DNA of 14,243 bases from JBBSHS01 sp038232515 (GTDB lineage Bacteria > Actinomycetota > Acidimicrobiia > Acidimicrobiales > JAUJNH01), in contig JBBSHS010000066.1 in NCBI GenBank assembly GCA_038232515.1, positions 1-14,243 on the forward strand, given 5' to 3'. Below are positions 7,020 to 13,375 of the stretch, one piece after another. The notes beneath the pieces are model-generated. The model searched no databases. It saw only the letters and a program-made list of their open reading frames with translations, and had not been told where the DNA came from. Position 1 is the stretch's first letter; every line of letters begins with the position of its first letter. A program made the translations under genes and the position numbers.

Positions 7020-7775
7020 GTGAAGATCGGTATCGTCGGCAAGGGCGGGGTGGGCAAGACGACGCTGTCGGCCCTGATATCAGCGTCGTTCGCGGCGCGG
7101 GGCAAGCGGGTCATCGCCATCGACACCGACTCCAACCCCAACCTCGGGATCTCGCTGGGGCTGACGCCCGAAGAGGCGGAGAACGTGCCGGTCATCCCAC
7201 GGGCGCTCGTCTTCGGATCGGCGCCCGGGACCACGACGGGCGACCTCTTGGCCGAGTACGGCCGCCAGACGTCGTCCGGGGTCCAGCTCCTCTCAGCCAT
7301 GCGGGTCAACCAGGCCGGGGCCGGCTGCACCTGCGGCAGCCACGCCTCCGTCCGCAGTATCCTCGGTGCGGCGCTCGACGAAGAGGCCGACGTGACGCTG
7401 GTCGACATGGAGGCCGGTCTGGAGCACCTCAGCCGGTCCGGCGGCACGCTGGCCTACGCCGACGTGCTTTTGGCCATCATGGAGCCGAGCCGCAAGTCGG
7501 TGATCACCGCGGCCCGCACCCTGACCCTGGCCGAAGAGCTCGGTATCCCGCTGACGGTCGGCGTGGGCAACAAGGCCCGCCTGCCCGAAGACGCTGAGTT
7601 CTTCGAGACGCAGTGCGCCGCCTACGGTGTGCCGCTGGCCGCCGTCATCCCCTTCGACGGCGACGTCGTCGAGTCCGACCGCGCCGGGAAAAGTCTCGGC
7701 GCTGGCCTCGGCCCGGCCGTCAGGACGGCGGTCGACGACCTCCTCTCGTACCTCGATGGTGTGCCGGTCGCCTAG
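7020..7775 (+). CDS. CooC-like MinD-family nickel-insertion ATPase (CxC form)
   Basis: GTG at 7020 follows GGAGG with 6-nt spacing. The 251-residue product begins at once with the deviant Walker A motif GKGGVGKTT (7-15), then IDTDSNPNLGISLG. The CooC-specific motif C103-T-C105 follows, then LVDMEAGLEHLSRSGG, the Walker B/switch II block that distinguishes CooC from MinD and NifH. CooC dimerises in an ATP-dependent way and holds a metal ion between the two CxC motifs. It helps nickel insertion into carbon monoxide dehydrogenase, and relatives serve other Ni enzymes. The gene is rightward, 113 nt ahead of the J-domain gene, and begins the array of four related ATPases. No CO dehydrogenase gene lies in the window, so the client is unknown. 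Confidence 0.9.
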   Translation: MKIGIVGKGGVGKTTLSALISASFAARGKRVIAIDTDSNPNLGISLGLTPEEAENVPVIPRALVFGSAPGTTTGDLLAEYGRQTSSGVQLLSAMRVNQAGAGCTCGSHASVRSILGAALDEEADVTLVDMEAGLEHLSRSGGTLAYADVLLAIMEPSRKSVITAARTLTLAEELGIPLTVGVGNKARLPEDAEFFETQCAAYGVPLAAVIPFDGDVVESDRAGKSLGAGLGPAVRTAVDDLLSYLDGVPVA

Positions 7776-7888
7776 CCGATCGGGACGACCGGGCCTGAAG
7801 TCGGTGTGTTCGACGCCCTCCCGGTGCATGTAGCGGGTGCCAACGTGCGAAACTGCTTGTCGGTGACGCGACCCCCTGCCTCTCCAAG

Positions 7889-8584
7889 ATGACGGTGGCT
7901 CACGACCGGGCGCCCTTCGAGATCCTTGGCGTCTCCCCGACCGCCTCCCACGAAGAAGTGGCGGCCGCCTACCGGGTGATGGCCAAGGTCTTCCATCCCG
8001 ACCACTTCCACGGCAGGCCCGAGGCGCTGCGACGCCAGGCCGAAGACAGCATGAAAACCCTGAACGAGGCGTACGCGGCCGCCAAAGCCGGGTCGCTGGC
8101 CGACTTCCCGGACCGTCAGCGGCTCCGGGCTCACCCGGGGCCCACCCAAGAGCCGGCCTCGGGCCCGGGCGGCCGTAGCTACGCCGGTGTCCCGTGGTCG
8201 GTGGCCATGAACGAACGGCGCTACGCCGCGGCCAAGGAGAACGAGGCCAGGAAGGCCCGGGACCGCCAAGCCGCCAACGGCCATGCCATTGCCAGGCCCC
8301 GGATTGACCAGCCGTTCCGGCACTCGGTGCTGAGTGGCCTGGGTCTGGCCCGGGTCAACGACAACGTCGTCTGCCTCGGGTGTAAGAGCGTCCAGTGGCT
8401 GCCGGAGGACTGGCGCCAGGGGCTGGACGATTCCGCCTACTTCTGCTCCTTCTGCGATCGCGTCATCCTCGCCCGGGCCCTGGGCGCGGTGACGGCGCCC
8501 GAGCCAGAGGTGAAGCGGCGTGAGGGCTGGCGCCTGCCCCGGCTGCCGGGTAGCGCCCGGAGGGCGCTCGGAACCGGATCGTAA
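7889..8584 (+). CDS. J-domain protein with C-terminal zinc ribbon
   Basis: The 231-residue protein begins at ATG 7889 with a weak ribosome site. Residues 8-68 form a J domain: APFEILGVSPTASHEEVAAAYRVMAKVFHPDHF, with the essential HPD at 36-38, then LNEAYAAAK. A disordered Pro/Gly/Arg-rich linker follows. Residues 155-195 contain C162-x2-C165 and C186-x2-C189, a zinc ribbon. J domains stimulate DnaK-type Hsp70 ATPase, and the zinc ribbon could select a client. It lies between the CooC-like genes and may be read from the upstream ATPase promoter (113-nt gap). A role as dedicated co-chaperone for a metalloenzyme is possible but unproven. No transmembrane segment is seen. Confidence 0.85.
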   Translation: MTVAHDRAPFEILGVSPTASHEEVAAAYRVMAKVFHPDHFHGRPEALRRQAEDSMKTLNEAYAAAKAGSLADFPDRQRLRAHPGPTQEPASGPGGRSYAGVPWSVAMNERRYAAAKENEARKARDRQAANGHAIARPRIDQPFRHSVLSGLGLARVNDNVVCLGCKSVQWLPEDWRQGLDDSAYFCSFCDRVILARALGAVTAPEPEVKRREGWRLPRLPGSARRALGTGS

Positions 8585-8729
8585 CCGCCAAGGGGGGATC
8601 CCCGGTTTGCCGGCGAAGCGGCCGGGGGGCGTGGGCGGCTTTGCCCCCCACATGGAGCAAGGATCCGGCTGGCCGGTCCTTGCGGGAAGGACGGGCGAGC
8701 GCAGCGAGCTCCCTAAGCGGAGGGCGTCC
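8585..8729. repeat. Hairpin-rich intergenic segment after the J-domain gene
   Basis: This stretch between converging genes holds a run of inverted repeats: GGGGATCCCC at 8594-8603, CCCCGG at 8600-8605 with CCGGGG at 8622-8627, GGGGGGC at 8624-8630 with GCCCCCC at 8643-8649, and GTCCTT at 8676-8681 with AAGGAC at 8687-8692. No open frame is credible. The hairpins likely act in termination or RNA protection, or form a dispersed palindromic element. Confidence 0.5.
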
Positions 8730-8758
8730 AAGGGGGAGGGGCTTCGGCCCTCCCCCTT
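8730..8758. terminator. Bidirectional hairpin terminator with UUCG-type loop
   Basis: AAGGGGGAGGG (8730-8740) and CCCTCCCCCTT (8748-8758) are perfectly complementary, 11 bp. The 7-nt loop GCTTCGG can close as a C(UUCG)G tetraloop with one bulged G. It lies between the converging J-domain gene and the selenocysteine ATPase gene, 6 nt after the latter's final stop. There is no T-tract, as is common in high-GC actinobacteria. Confidence 0.75.
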
Positions 8759-8764
8759 GATGGC

Positions 8765-9502
8765 TCAGACGGGAATGGGCAGCAGCCGGTGGGCGAAGTC
8801 GACCAGCGCCCGGACCGCAGGAGCGTCGGGGGCCCGGTCCAGCGGGGCCAACCCATGGCGGTCGGCCTCGACGATGGCCGGATCGTCGGGGATGGGGACC
8901 ACCTCCATACCCGGGAATGCCCGCTGGATCGTGTCGAGGTCGGCGTCGGAGCGGACCCGGTTGGCCACGATGACCAGGCGCCCGGTGGGTCGTCGCCCCA
9001 CGATCTCGGCGGCCCGCGTCCCGACCTCGAGTGACTTGGGCGTCGCCTCCACCACGATCACGATGACATCCAGTTTTTCTTCGCCGAGGCGGGTCAGTGT
9101 CCCTATACCGGCCTCGAGATCGGCGATGACGACCGTCTCACCGAACTCCACGGACCCGAGCAACTGCTCGGGAGAGAGCCCGCATCAGGGACAGCCGGGC
9201 TCCGGGTTCTCGATACGGGTGACGACGGCCAGCCGCACGCCGTCAGGGGCGTCAGAGCCGAACCGGTCGAGCAACTCGTCCCAGCCCGGGGCGTGCTCTT
9301 CGGTGCCTTCGTCGAGGGCCTGACGCATGGCCGTGAGGCGCTCGGTCTCGTCGTCACCGATGCCGAGCGAGATGCCCAGGTTGGGATTGCTGTCACAGTC
9401 GAGGGCGACCACGGAATAGCCATGGCGGGCAAAGGTGCGGGCCAGGATGGACGACGTGGTCGTCTTGCCCGCTCCGCCCTTGCCGGTGACGGCAACCTTC
9501 AT
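8765..9502 (-). CDS. Probable selenoprotein: CooC-like ATPase with Sec in the metal-binding motif
   Basis: ATG at 9502 has GGAGG 8 nt upstream. The frame runs 245 codons to TGA 8767-8765 with one internal TGA at 9187-9185 (residue 106). Before it are Walker A GKGGAGKTT (7-15), LDCDSNPNLGISLG and ENPEPGC104-P. After it, in the same frame, come C107-G-LSPEQLLG, then the Walker B block VVIADLEAGIGTLTRL, IVIVVEATPKSLEVG and IVANRVRS. Neither half alone is a complete ATPase. In its paralogues the same place is C-T-C and C-L-C, so the TGA aligns with the second Cys of the CooC metal-binding pair, giving C-P-U-C. A SECIS-like hairpin follows and a tRNA-Sec gene is nearby. The alternative is a nonsense mutation or sequencing error in a Cys codon. 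It lies 3 nt behind the next ATPase gene in one operon. Confidence 0.82.
9155..9187 (-). promoter_or_regulatory. SECIS-like element: UGA plus downstream hairpin
   Basis: On the minus strand the TGA (9187-9185) is followed by 12 nt and then CCCGAGC-AGTT-GCTCGGG (9172-9155), a perfect 7-bp stem with a 4-nt loop containing G-U. The loop lies 20-23 nt past the UGA, close to the position of the GU-containing loop in the E. coli fdhF SECIS that SelB recognises. The hairpin is seen directly; SelB binding is inferred. Confidence 0.72.
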
Positions 9503-9505
9503 CGT

Positions 9506-10285
9506 TCAGACCTCCAGTAGGTAGGTGACCAGCGACTCTACTGCCAAAACGGCTGGAGACCCGGGGGCCTCGTCGATGGGTGCCTTCCCGGCCCGTTCGG
9601 CGTCCGCCAGTGCCTCGTCCCACGGTACGGAGCCGATCACCTTGAGGCCGGTGCGCTCGGCCACGCGGGCTGCGTCCTGCGGCTCGCGGACCTTGTTGGC
9701 CACGGCCACGATGGCCGTCGGTGGCCGCTCCACCAGTGCCAGGCGAGCCAGGCGCCGGCCGGCCAGGATGGATTTCGCCGTCGGCTCCACCACCACCAGG
9801 ATGGTGTGGGCATAGGCGCCCCAGCCGAAGAAGGGTTGGCGGGTCCCACCCGGAAGGTCGCCCACCAGGGCCCAGTCGTCGGGTAGCTCGTCGACGATCT
9901 GGCGGAAGGCGAACTGCGACCTCATCAGGTTGGAGGAGTGACCTCGGAGCTTGCCGAACTGCAGGAAGCGCACTCCGTCGGGGCCCACGGCGGCATAGCG
10001 CTCGACCGCCTCGGTGGCGCTGAGCCCATGCCGCAGCCGGTAACGGGGCCCGTCCTCGCCCTCGGCCCGGTCCTCGATGGCCTCGTCGGGGATTCCGGCG
10101 TCCGACCAGGTCACGCCCAGCGAATAGGCCAGCCCCGGGAGCGGGTCGGAGTCGATGGCGATGACGGGTTCACCTCGGCGGGCCAGCACCCGGGCGAACG
10201 TCCCGGCCACGGCCGACTTACCCGTGCCGCCCTTGCCGACGAAGGCGACGCGGAGGCGAGTGTGGGCCAGGGTCTCAGCGGCCAT
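9506..10285 (-). CDS. CooC/MinD-type ATPase without the CxC motif
   Basis: The product has 259 residues from ATG 10285 (ribosome site weak). Walker A is GKGGTGKSA (17-25), with IAIDSDPLPGLAYSLG following. The switch II region is LVGDLPGGTRQPFFGW, and the C-terminal part (VVVEPTAKSILAGRRLA, IVAVANKV, IGSVPWDEALADAERAGKAP) matches the other three ATPases in the window. In the segment that holds CxC in CooC it has GKLRGHSSNLMRSQF and no cysteine. It therefore cannot form the usual interfacial metal site and may act as a partner or regulatory subunit of its neighbours. Its stop is 3 nt from the start of the selenocysteine ATPase, whose ribosome site lies in this gene's last codons. The two are surely co-translated and might form a heterodimer (inference). 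Confidence 0.85.
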   Translation of the reverse strand: MAAETLAHTRLRVAFVGKGGTGKSAVAGTFARVLARRGEPVIAIDSDPLPGLAYSLGVTWSDAGIPDEAIEDRAEGEDGPRYRLRHGLSATEAVERYAAVGPDGVRFLQFGKLRGHSSNLMRSQFAFRQIVDELPDDWALVGDLPGGTRQPFFGWGAYAHTILVVVEPTAKSILAGRRLARLALVERPPTAIVAVANKVREPQDAARVAERTGLKVIGSVPWDEALADAERAGKAPIDEAPGSPAVLAVESLVTYLLEV

Positions 10286-10462
10286 GGCTCAACCGGCGCA
10301 AGTTGACGATGGGCTGACGCTACCGCCCGTAGGGATAGGCGGGCGACGGGCGTCCACGGCGGTACGGTACCGGAACATCTACCTGTAGGCTTGCGCCCAG
10401 GCGGCGAAGGTCCTGCCCGCCACCGAATCTTCGGTGGCCACCTCTTTGACCGGAGAATGCTC
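10286..10462. other. Divergent promoter region between an ATPase gene and hypC
   Basis: This 177-nt gap separates the leftward ATPase pair from rightward hypC. It contains a small inverted repeat (CCGCC ... GGCGG near 10324-10343) and the palindrome CGGTACCG near 10366. GGAG at 10452-10455 is the hypC ribosome site. No gene is seen. Confidence 0.35.
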
Positions 10463-10741
10463 ATGTGCCTCGGGATCCCAGGTCAGATCGTCGAGATGAC
10501 CCGTCGCGACGAGCACTGCGCCATGGTCGACGTCAACGGTGTCCGCCGTGAGGTGAACATCGGGCTGGTGCTGCGCGAGCACGACAGTCTAGGGGTGGGC
10601 GACTGGGTGCTGATCCATGTCGGTTTCGCGATGGAGAAGATTGACGAGGAGGAAGCCGCCCGCAGCCTCGACTTCATCAAGGAGCTGGGCAGCGTCTTCG
10701 ACGAGGAGATCAGTCAGTTCGAGGCCACCCGGCCGCAGTAG
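10463..10741 (+). CDS. hypC: HypC/HupF hydrogenase maturation chaperone
   Basis: ATG at 10463 is preferred over ATG 10457 because GGAG is then 7 nt upstream and the product starts MCLGIPGQIVEM, the HypC signature. C2 must become N-terminal after Met removal. The 92-residue protein also has AMVDVNGVRREVNIGLV and VGDWVLIHVGFAMEKID, including the conserved His (52). HypC binds HypD and carries the Fe(CN)2CO group to the large subunit of [NiFe] hydrogenase. The C-terminus is slightly long and acidic. The gene ends in tandem TAG TAA. No other hyp gene or hydrogenase subunit is in the window, so this is a detached copy. It is divergent from two CooC-like ATPases and just upstream of the tRNA-Sec gene. 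All signature residues are intact. Confidence 0.93.
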   Translation: MCLGIPGQIVEMTRRDEHCAMVDVNGVRREVNIGLVLREHDSLGVGDWVLIHVGFAMEKIDEEEAARSLDFIKELGSVFDEEISQFEATRPQ

Positions 10742-10759
10742 TAACTGCTGGTCGGCCGA

Positions 10760-10777
10760 GGCCCTCCCTGAGGGGCC
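10760..10777 (+). terminator. Short GC hairpin after hypC
   Basis: GGCCC-TC and GA-GGGGCC can pair with a one-base bulge about 20 nt after the hypC stop. No T-tract follows. It is a plausible weak terminator separating hypC from the tRNA gene. Confidence 0.4.
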
Positions 10778-10836
10778 CGGGCAGCCGCCGGCGGCGGGAC
10801 ACGTCTGAGGTCACCGGGGCGGCGATGGCCCTAGGT

Positions 10837-10867
10837 GTCGGTCCGTCCACGCGTCGGTCCGTCTACG
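10837..10867. repeat. Short direct repeats upstream of the tRNA-Sec gene
   Basis: GTCGGTCCGTC-C-ACG and GTCGGTCCGTC-T-ACG occur in tandem (about 10837 and 10853), 25 nt before the tRNA. They lie where the tRNA promoter should be. Significance is unclear. Confidence 0.4.
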
Positions 10868-10891
10868 TGTCTGTCTGTTACGGTCCTGGCT

Positions 10892-10987
10892 GGAGGTGTC
10901 CGAGTACCTGGTGGGCTCCCCCGCCTTCAAAGCGGGTGGGACGGGCATCCCCCGTCCGGCGGGTTCGATTCCCGTCCACCTCCGCCA
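10892..10987 (+). tRNA. selC: Selenocysteine tRNA (anticodon UCA)
   Basis: This 96-nt RNA has the long-armed tRNA-Sec shape and an encoded CCA end. The acceptor stem pairs GGAGGTG at 10892-10898 with CACCTCC at 10977-10983, followed by G73 and CCA. An eighth position is a U-C mismatch. The anticodon stem is CCCGC/GCGGG with loop CTTCAAA and anticodon TCA at 10927-10929. The variable arm is a perfect 7-bp stem (GGACGGG/CCCGTCC, loop CATCC). The T arm is GCGGG-TTCGATT-CCCGT. A TCA anticodon with this extra arm identifies the tRNA that is charged with Ser and converted to Sec by SelA, then delivered by SelB to UGA codons. The organism therefore very probably decodes UGA as Sec. selA, selB and selD are not in the window. 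Confidence 0.96.
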
Positions 10988-11144
10988 ATCGCGGGCGTAA
11001 CGGTCGGCGGTGGACAGCGCACTTCGCACCGCAGGGGACAGGGTTACGATCGGCCCGCTTGGCACCGCCATCAGCTGTCGGGGCGGGATGGATCAGATGA
11101 GACGGCTTCGGGGAGGTTGGGATGTTCGCCCACCAGAGGCAGTG

Positions 11145-11162
11145 CCCGCCTCATCGGGCGGG
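11145..11162 (+). other. 6-bp hairpin between tRNA-Sec and the small Cys-rich gene
   Basis: CCCGCC (11145-11150) pairs with GGCGGG (11157-11162) around a 6-nt loop. It sits in a 202-nt gap without other clear features and could terminate the tRNA transcript or lie in the leader of the next gene. Confidence 0.3.
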
Positions 11163-11189
11163 GCGCGGGCGAGCACGCGGTGACCGCCC

Positions 11190-11396
11190 TTGATCTATGT
11201 CGGTCCGTGCTGCCAAGCCGGTGATCACCGAGCTTGTCCCGGCTTCTGGCCGCACAAGCACATAGAGGGCCGCGGCACCCTCTGCGCCTGCGAATGCCAT
11301 GACGATGACGGGAGCCGATGTCTGTGGCCGGCGTGCGCCCGGTCCATGCCCTGCTCCGTCCACGGCGCCGCCTCAGCCGGCCACAAGAGAAAGTAG
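11190..11396 (+). CDS. Small Cys/His-rich protein, likely zinc-binding
   Basis: This 68-residue frame opens at TTG 11190; a TGA three codons earlier limits the start, and no ribosome site is visible. It has ten Cys and five His: CC at 7-8, H13, C16, H22, H24, then C32-A-C34-E-C36-H37, C44, C49, C54 and H57. 'GDHRACPGFW' and 'LCACECHDD' resemble short actinobacterial proteins with a C-x-C-x-CH zinc site. Such regular Cys spacing is unlikely by chance in a shadow frame. It overlaps the first 79 nt of the longest frame of the hydrolase-fold gene, which suggests the latter starts further downstream. Function is unknown; metal storage or transfer would fit the neighbourhood. Confidence 0.42.
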   Translation: MIYVGPCCQAGDHRACPGFWPHKHIEGRGTLCACECHDDDGSRCLWPACARSMPCSVHGAASAGHKRK

Positions 11397-12151
11397 CGAC
11401 CACGCTGTTGGACGAGTTCCCGCTGGTGTGGGCCCACGGGTTGTGCAGCTCGATGGCGCACGAGGACGAGCTGGGCCTGATGGACTGGCCGTCGATGGCC
11501 GCGGCGGCGCCTGTCGTCCGCTACGACGCCCGTGGTCACGGGACCAGCATGGGTGGCTACGAGGAGCGCTGCTACCGCTGGTCTGCGCTGGTCGACGACA
11601 TGACGCGGGCCGCCGGCGACGGGCCGTTCGTGGCCGCTGGAATCGGCATGGGCGCGGCCACCGCCCTGTTCGCCGCGCTCCGCGCCCCACTGCGGACCGC
11701 CGCCCTGGTCCTGGTCCTGCCCCCGGTGGCGTGGGAGGGCCGGACCAGTGTCGCCGCCGGCCACGACGAGGACGCCGACCTGGTCGAGATGGCGGGGTCG
11801 CAGCGCCTCGCCCGGGTCACCATGGACCGGCCGCCGCCCCCTCTGCTGGCCCAGGCCCGGCCCCGCTCCCGCGAGCTCCAGGCCCGGCACCTGCGAGCCA
11901 TGGACCACAAGGTCCTCGTCCCGGTGCTGCGAGCCGCGGCACGGTCCGACCTCCCGGGCCGGGACCAGGTGCACACGGTCATCGTGCCCACGCTCATCCT
12001 CGCCTGGCCCGATGACCCGGCCCACCCGCTGGCCACGGCCGAGTCGCTGGCCGGCCTGATGGTCCAGGCTGAGCTGCGGGTGGCCACCGACGCTTCCGAC
12101 CTCGAGACCTGGACCAGGGTCATCACCGAGTTCGTGGCCAACGCCCTGTAG
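11318..12151 (+). CDS. Alpha/beta-hydrolase-fold protein lacking the nucleophile
   Basis: The product is up to 277 residues from ATG 11318 (GGAG only 3 nt away). The first 30 residues are Arg/Pro-rich and overlap the small Cys-rich frame, so a start at TTG 11408, just before DEFPLVWAHG, is equally likely. The fold is clear: strand and oxyanion motif VWAHGLCSS, VVRYDARGHGTSMGG, the nucleophile elbow, then VIVPTLILAWPDDPAHP with the acid region. The elbow reads G-I-G-M-G in place of G-x-S-x-G, and no His is found in the usual place before the C-terminus (VATDASDLETW). It is therefore unlikely to be a serine hydrolase and may be a binding or chaperone protein or a cofactor-free lyase/oxygenase-like relative. 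It converges on the fourth CooC-like gene. Confidence 0.8.
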   Translation: MSVAGVRPVHALLRPRRRLSRPQEKVATTLLDEFPLVWAHGLCSSMAHEDELGLMDWPSMAAAAPVVRYDARGHGTSMGGYEERCYRWSALVDDMTRAAGDGPFVAAGIGMGAATALFAALRAPLRTAALVLVLPPVAWEGRTSVAAGHDEDADLVEMAGSQRLARVTMDRPPPPLLAQARPRSRELQARHLRAMDHKVLVPVLRAAARSDLPGRDQVHTVIVPTLILAWPDDPAHPLATAESLAGLMVQAELRVATDASDLETWTRVITEFVANAL

Positions 12152-12199
12152 TGCCGTGTTCACCCAGGCGAACGGCGTCCCCGGGGACTTGCGCTTCCC

Positions 12200-12988
12200 C
12201 TACGGGACGGTGGCGCCCACGGACAGGCTGAGAAGGCGGTCGGCCACGCCGGCCACCCCGGCCACCACCGGCCCGAGGCTGTCGTGCTCGATGAGCGGCA
12301 CACCCAGCCGGTCGGCATCGGTGACTGCGTCACCCCAGGGCACCTGCCCGGCAAAGGAAAGGCCGTGCCGCTCGCAGAACTCGAGGATGGCGTCGCTGTC
12401 GTTCTCGGACCGGATCTTGTTGGCCACGACGCCCACGTACGGTATAGGCAGCTCGGCGGCAAGGGCGGCCATGCGCCGGGTCGTCTCCAGGGACCGGTAG
12501 TACGGCTCGGTCACCAGGAGCAGGGCGTCGACGTGACGCGCCGTTCCGCGGCTCAGGTGTTCAGGGGAGGCCTCGAGATCGAGGATGGTGATCATGCCGT
12601 CCTCGCCGCCGGCATCGGACAACAGGGCGCTGACGGTGGCATGAGCCGAGCACAGGCACCCCTCGTCGGCGTGCTCCGGCATGGCCATGATGACCACGTC
12701 GACGCCGTCGGGCGCAGCCACGCCATGCTGGCGCACCACGTCGGCGACCGACTTGACCAGGCCCGGGCCATGGAGCCGGCGTGCGGCCAGGCCGGCCGGG
12801 AGCGGCGGGATGACCGCGGCCTCAGACCGCTCGAGTCCCAGCGCGAAGGCAACATTGGGATTGCTGTCGCCGTCGATGACCAGCACCGGATGTCCCTGGC
12901 GGGCCAGAAGCCGGGCCAGCGTGGCCGAGATGGTCGTCTTGCCCGCCCCACCCTTGCCGGCGAGGGCCACCCGCAAACCGTTGCTCAT
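12200..12988 (-). CDS. CooC-like MinD-family ATPase (CxC form), regulator-linked
   Basis: ATG at 12988 overlaps the PadR stop (TGATG), so translation is coupled. The 262-residue product has Walker A GKGGAGKTT (11-19), IDGDSNPNVAFALG, the metal motif C111-L-C113 in ADEGCLCSAHATVSALL, and the CooC-type switch block ILDLEASPEHLSRGTARH. It ends with the family's nucleotide-base motif region (GVVANKIRSEND, GQVPWGDAVTDADRLGVP). Function is expected to be ATP-driven metal (nickel) delivery to a client enzyme, as in CooC. Unlike the other copies it sits in an operon behind two winged-helix regulators, so this copy is probably the one induced by a specific signal. It converges on the hydrolase-fold gene with 48 nt between stops. 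Confidence 0.9.
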   Translation of the reverse strand: MSNGLRVALAGKGGAGKTTISATLARLLARQGHPVLVIDGDSNPNVAFALGLERSEAAVIPPLPAGLAARRLHGPGLVKSVADVVRQHGVAAPDGVDVVIMAMPEHADEGCLCSAHATVSALLSDAGGEDGMITILDLEASPEHLSRGTARHVDALLLVTEPYYRSLETTRRMAALAAELPIPYVGVVANKIRSENDSDAILEFCERHGLSFAGQVPWGDAVTDADRLGVPLIEHDSLGPVVAGVAGVADRLLSLSVGATVP

Positions 12989-13356
12989 CAGGGCACCAGC
13001 CTACGGGACACGATGCAGTCGTAGCGCTTCAGGTAGACGGAAAGGTAGCGGTGGCTCTCCCGTAGGGCGCCGGCCCAGGCGTGCAGCCACTCGGTGCCCT
13101 CGTCGGTGAGCTGGTATGTCCGCCTCGCCGGCCCGGCAGTGGAATGCTCCCAGTATGAGCTGACCAGCCCGTCGCGTTCCATCACCCGCAGAGCCCGGTA
13201 GAGGCCGCCGGGGTCGACCTTGCCCAGACCGAGCTGGGTGATCTGCTCGAGGAGGTCGTAGCCGTGGGCCGGCTCCTCGCCGATGAGCAACAGCAACGTG
13301 GCCCGCAGGTAGTTGCGGGGTAGCCCTCCCTGGGGCTCGTCATTGGAATTGGTCAC
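12988..13356 (-). CDS. PadR-family transcriptional regulator
   Basis: GTG at 13356 is chosen because it lies 20 nt after the stop of the preceding gene and places the winged-helix domain at the N-terminus. Longer starts would read through that gene in another frame. The 122-residue protein contains LPRNYLRATLLLLIGEEPAHGYDLLEQI, VDPGGLYRALRVMERDGLVSSYWE and RTYQLTDEGTEWLHAWAGAL, the standard PadR layout of wing, recognition helix and dimerising C-terminal helix. PadR proteins repress or activate nearby genes in response to small molecules or redox state. It lies between a second winged-helix gene and a CooC-like ATPase, coupled to the latter by a 1-nt overlap. It most likely controls this operon. 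Confidence 0.88.
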   Translation of the reverse strand: MTNSNDEPQGGLPRNYLRATLLLLIGEEPAHGYDLLEQITQLGLGKVDPGGLYRALRVMERDGLVSSYWEHSTAGPARRTYQLTDEGTEWLHAWAGALRESHRYLSVYLKRYDCIVSRRLVP

Positions 13357-13375
13357 CGCCTTCGCCGGCAAAGCG

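Noticed and set aside
7772..8731. 319-codon leftward frame opposite the J-domain gene
   Set aside because: Antisense to an HPD-containing J domain and a zinc ribbon; it also crosses the intergenic hairpins.
8585..8764. CRISPR or tandem array in the hairpin-rich intergenic region
   Set aside because: The inverted repeats differ from one another and there is no regular repeat-spacer pattern.
8730..8767. The final TGA of the Sec ATPase followed by a strong hairpin, as another Sec codon
   Set aside because: The protein reaches normal family length at this TGA. The hairpin is an 11-bp intergenic terminator between convergent genes, and the sequence beyond it is not ATPase-like.
11225..12163. 312-codon leftward frame opposite the hydrolase-fold gene
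   Set aside because: The translation is rich in His, Gly and Arg without any motif, while the rightward frame has recognisable fold motifs.
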